In this document: positions 32,544-33,091 of the stretch, one piece after another
Layout: every line of letters begins with the position of its first letter
Position numbering within the stretch: position 1 is the stretch's first letter
DNA from: Beroe ovata
Lineage: Eukaryota > Ctenophora > Nuda > Beroida > Beroidae
Assembly: GCA_946803715.1 (NCBI GenBank)
Contig: CAMPET010000026.1
Location: 43,584 to 76,674, forward strand
Direction: 5' to 3'
DNA: 33,091 nt
The notes under the pieces: generated by a model
Told to the model about the DNA's origin: nothing
The model's database searches: none
The model's input: the letters and a program-made list of their open reading frames with translations, nothing else
Translations under genes and position numbers: made by a program

Positions 32544-33091
32544 GTTTGTTTGTAGAGATTAGTGTTACCTGTAAACCTAATAATGTGTGTCTCATCACAG
32601 TAATGCGTGCAATGTGAATATAAGAAGCAATTCGGTGTGACACTGTGGTCTGTTACACACGGTACAAGTATTGTATAGTCATTGTATTGTATAGTCATTG
32701 TATAGTCCATCAGTAAATATTTAAGAAGCATTGTTCTTAGTAAACCATGACGCCAATTGACGTCATTGAAGTTTAGAGTCGCATGTAAGATGATCGGCCC
32801 ATCATTATCACTAATTTCTCCTATTATGAAATACACGAGGTTATAATTCTTCTAACTTCTGACTTTCGGTTACTAATTAGCACTGAATCCCTGATTCCCT
32901 GATACGTGGTACTTATCGATACGTGATAGTATCAAATTATCTAAATGATAAGAAGTGAAACATACCACTCCTTGTCAAGGCATGTAAGACAGCTTTACAA
33001 TGAAAGACAGCTGCACGTATATCCGGTATCTACTGATTTGTATGTGTGTGTGTGTATGTGTGTGTGCAGTATGTGTGTGTGTGTGTGTGTG
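32544..33091 (+). other. PICK1 intron, ending in a (GT)n tract
   Basis: No further BAR-domain exon is found before the window ends, so this is the start of a longer intron. It holds a short direct repeat of TATTGTATAGTCAT (about 32668-32705), and bases from about 33040 are (GT)n broken by a few substitutions. Confidence 0.7.

Noticed and set aside
1-33091. CRISPR array, operon, phage or bacterial defence system
   Set aside because: Tandem repeats here lack unique spacers, the genes are intron-split animal genes, and no prokaryotic signals are present.

Overview
The window is nuclear DNA of an animal. Genes are split by GT-AG introns with phases that join cleanly, the coding exons match animal-specific families (PITPNM/RdgB, PICK1, selenoprotein S), and intergenic DNA carries LINE remnants, MITE-like elements and (GT)n microsatellites. 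High gene density and short introns would suit a sponge or another early-branching invertebrate, but that assignment is inference only. Both ends of the window are (GT)n tracts, and a 64-base N run lies in another one.

Layout: (1) 331-2413 (+), CTU2, a two-exon tRNA thiolation subunit. (2) 2414-4752, intergenic, with a retroelement scrap and a 50-bp minisatellite. (3) 4757-6186 (-), an unrecognised four-exon gene for a 300-residue acidic protein. (4) 6825-9596 (-), a ten-exon JmjC dioxygenase-like protein ending in an EF-hand. (5) About 9980-10870 (+), remnants of an MFS transporter with frameshifts, with a 291-bp near-perfect palindrome between its two remnant blocks. (6) 12534-25634 (+), a complete 24-exon PITPNM/RdgB phosphatidylinositol-transfer protein, with a second candidate last exon at 26260-26508. 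Its 5-kb third intron holds an intact opposite-strand gene (14786-15394) for a small six-cysteine type I membrane protein. (7) 26.5-29.8 kb, repeats: two MITE copies, three LINE remnants and GCGC-rich repeats. (8) 29949-30834 (+), SELENOS, whose in-frame UGA is read as selenocysteine, followed by a SECIS-like stem. (9) 31265 to beyond the window (+), PICK1, with the PDZ domain and the first part of the BAR domain.

The genes are separate housekeeping and signalling genes, not an operon or defence system. PITPNM, SELENOS and PICK1 all work at membranes (ER contact sites, ERAD, trafficking), but nothing in the sequence shows that their clustering is functional. The most unusual items are the two alternative PITPNM 3' exons, the nested membrane-protein gene, the long palindrome with a hammerhead-like core, an intronic GGGGCC-type repeat, a minisatellite that runs into a splice acceptor, and a stop-free 96-nt PICK1 intron.
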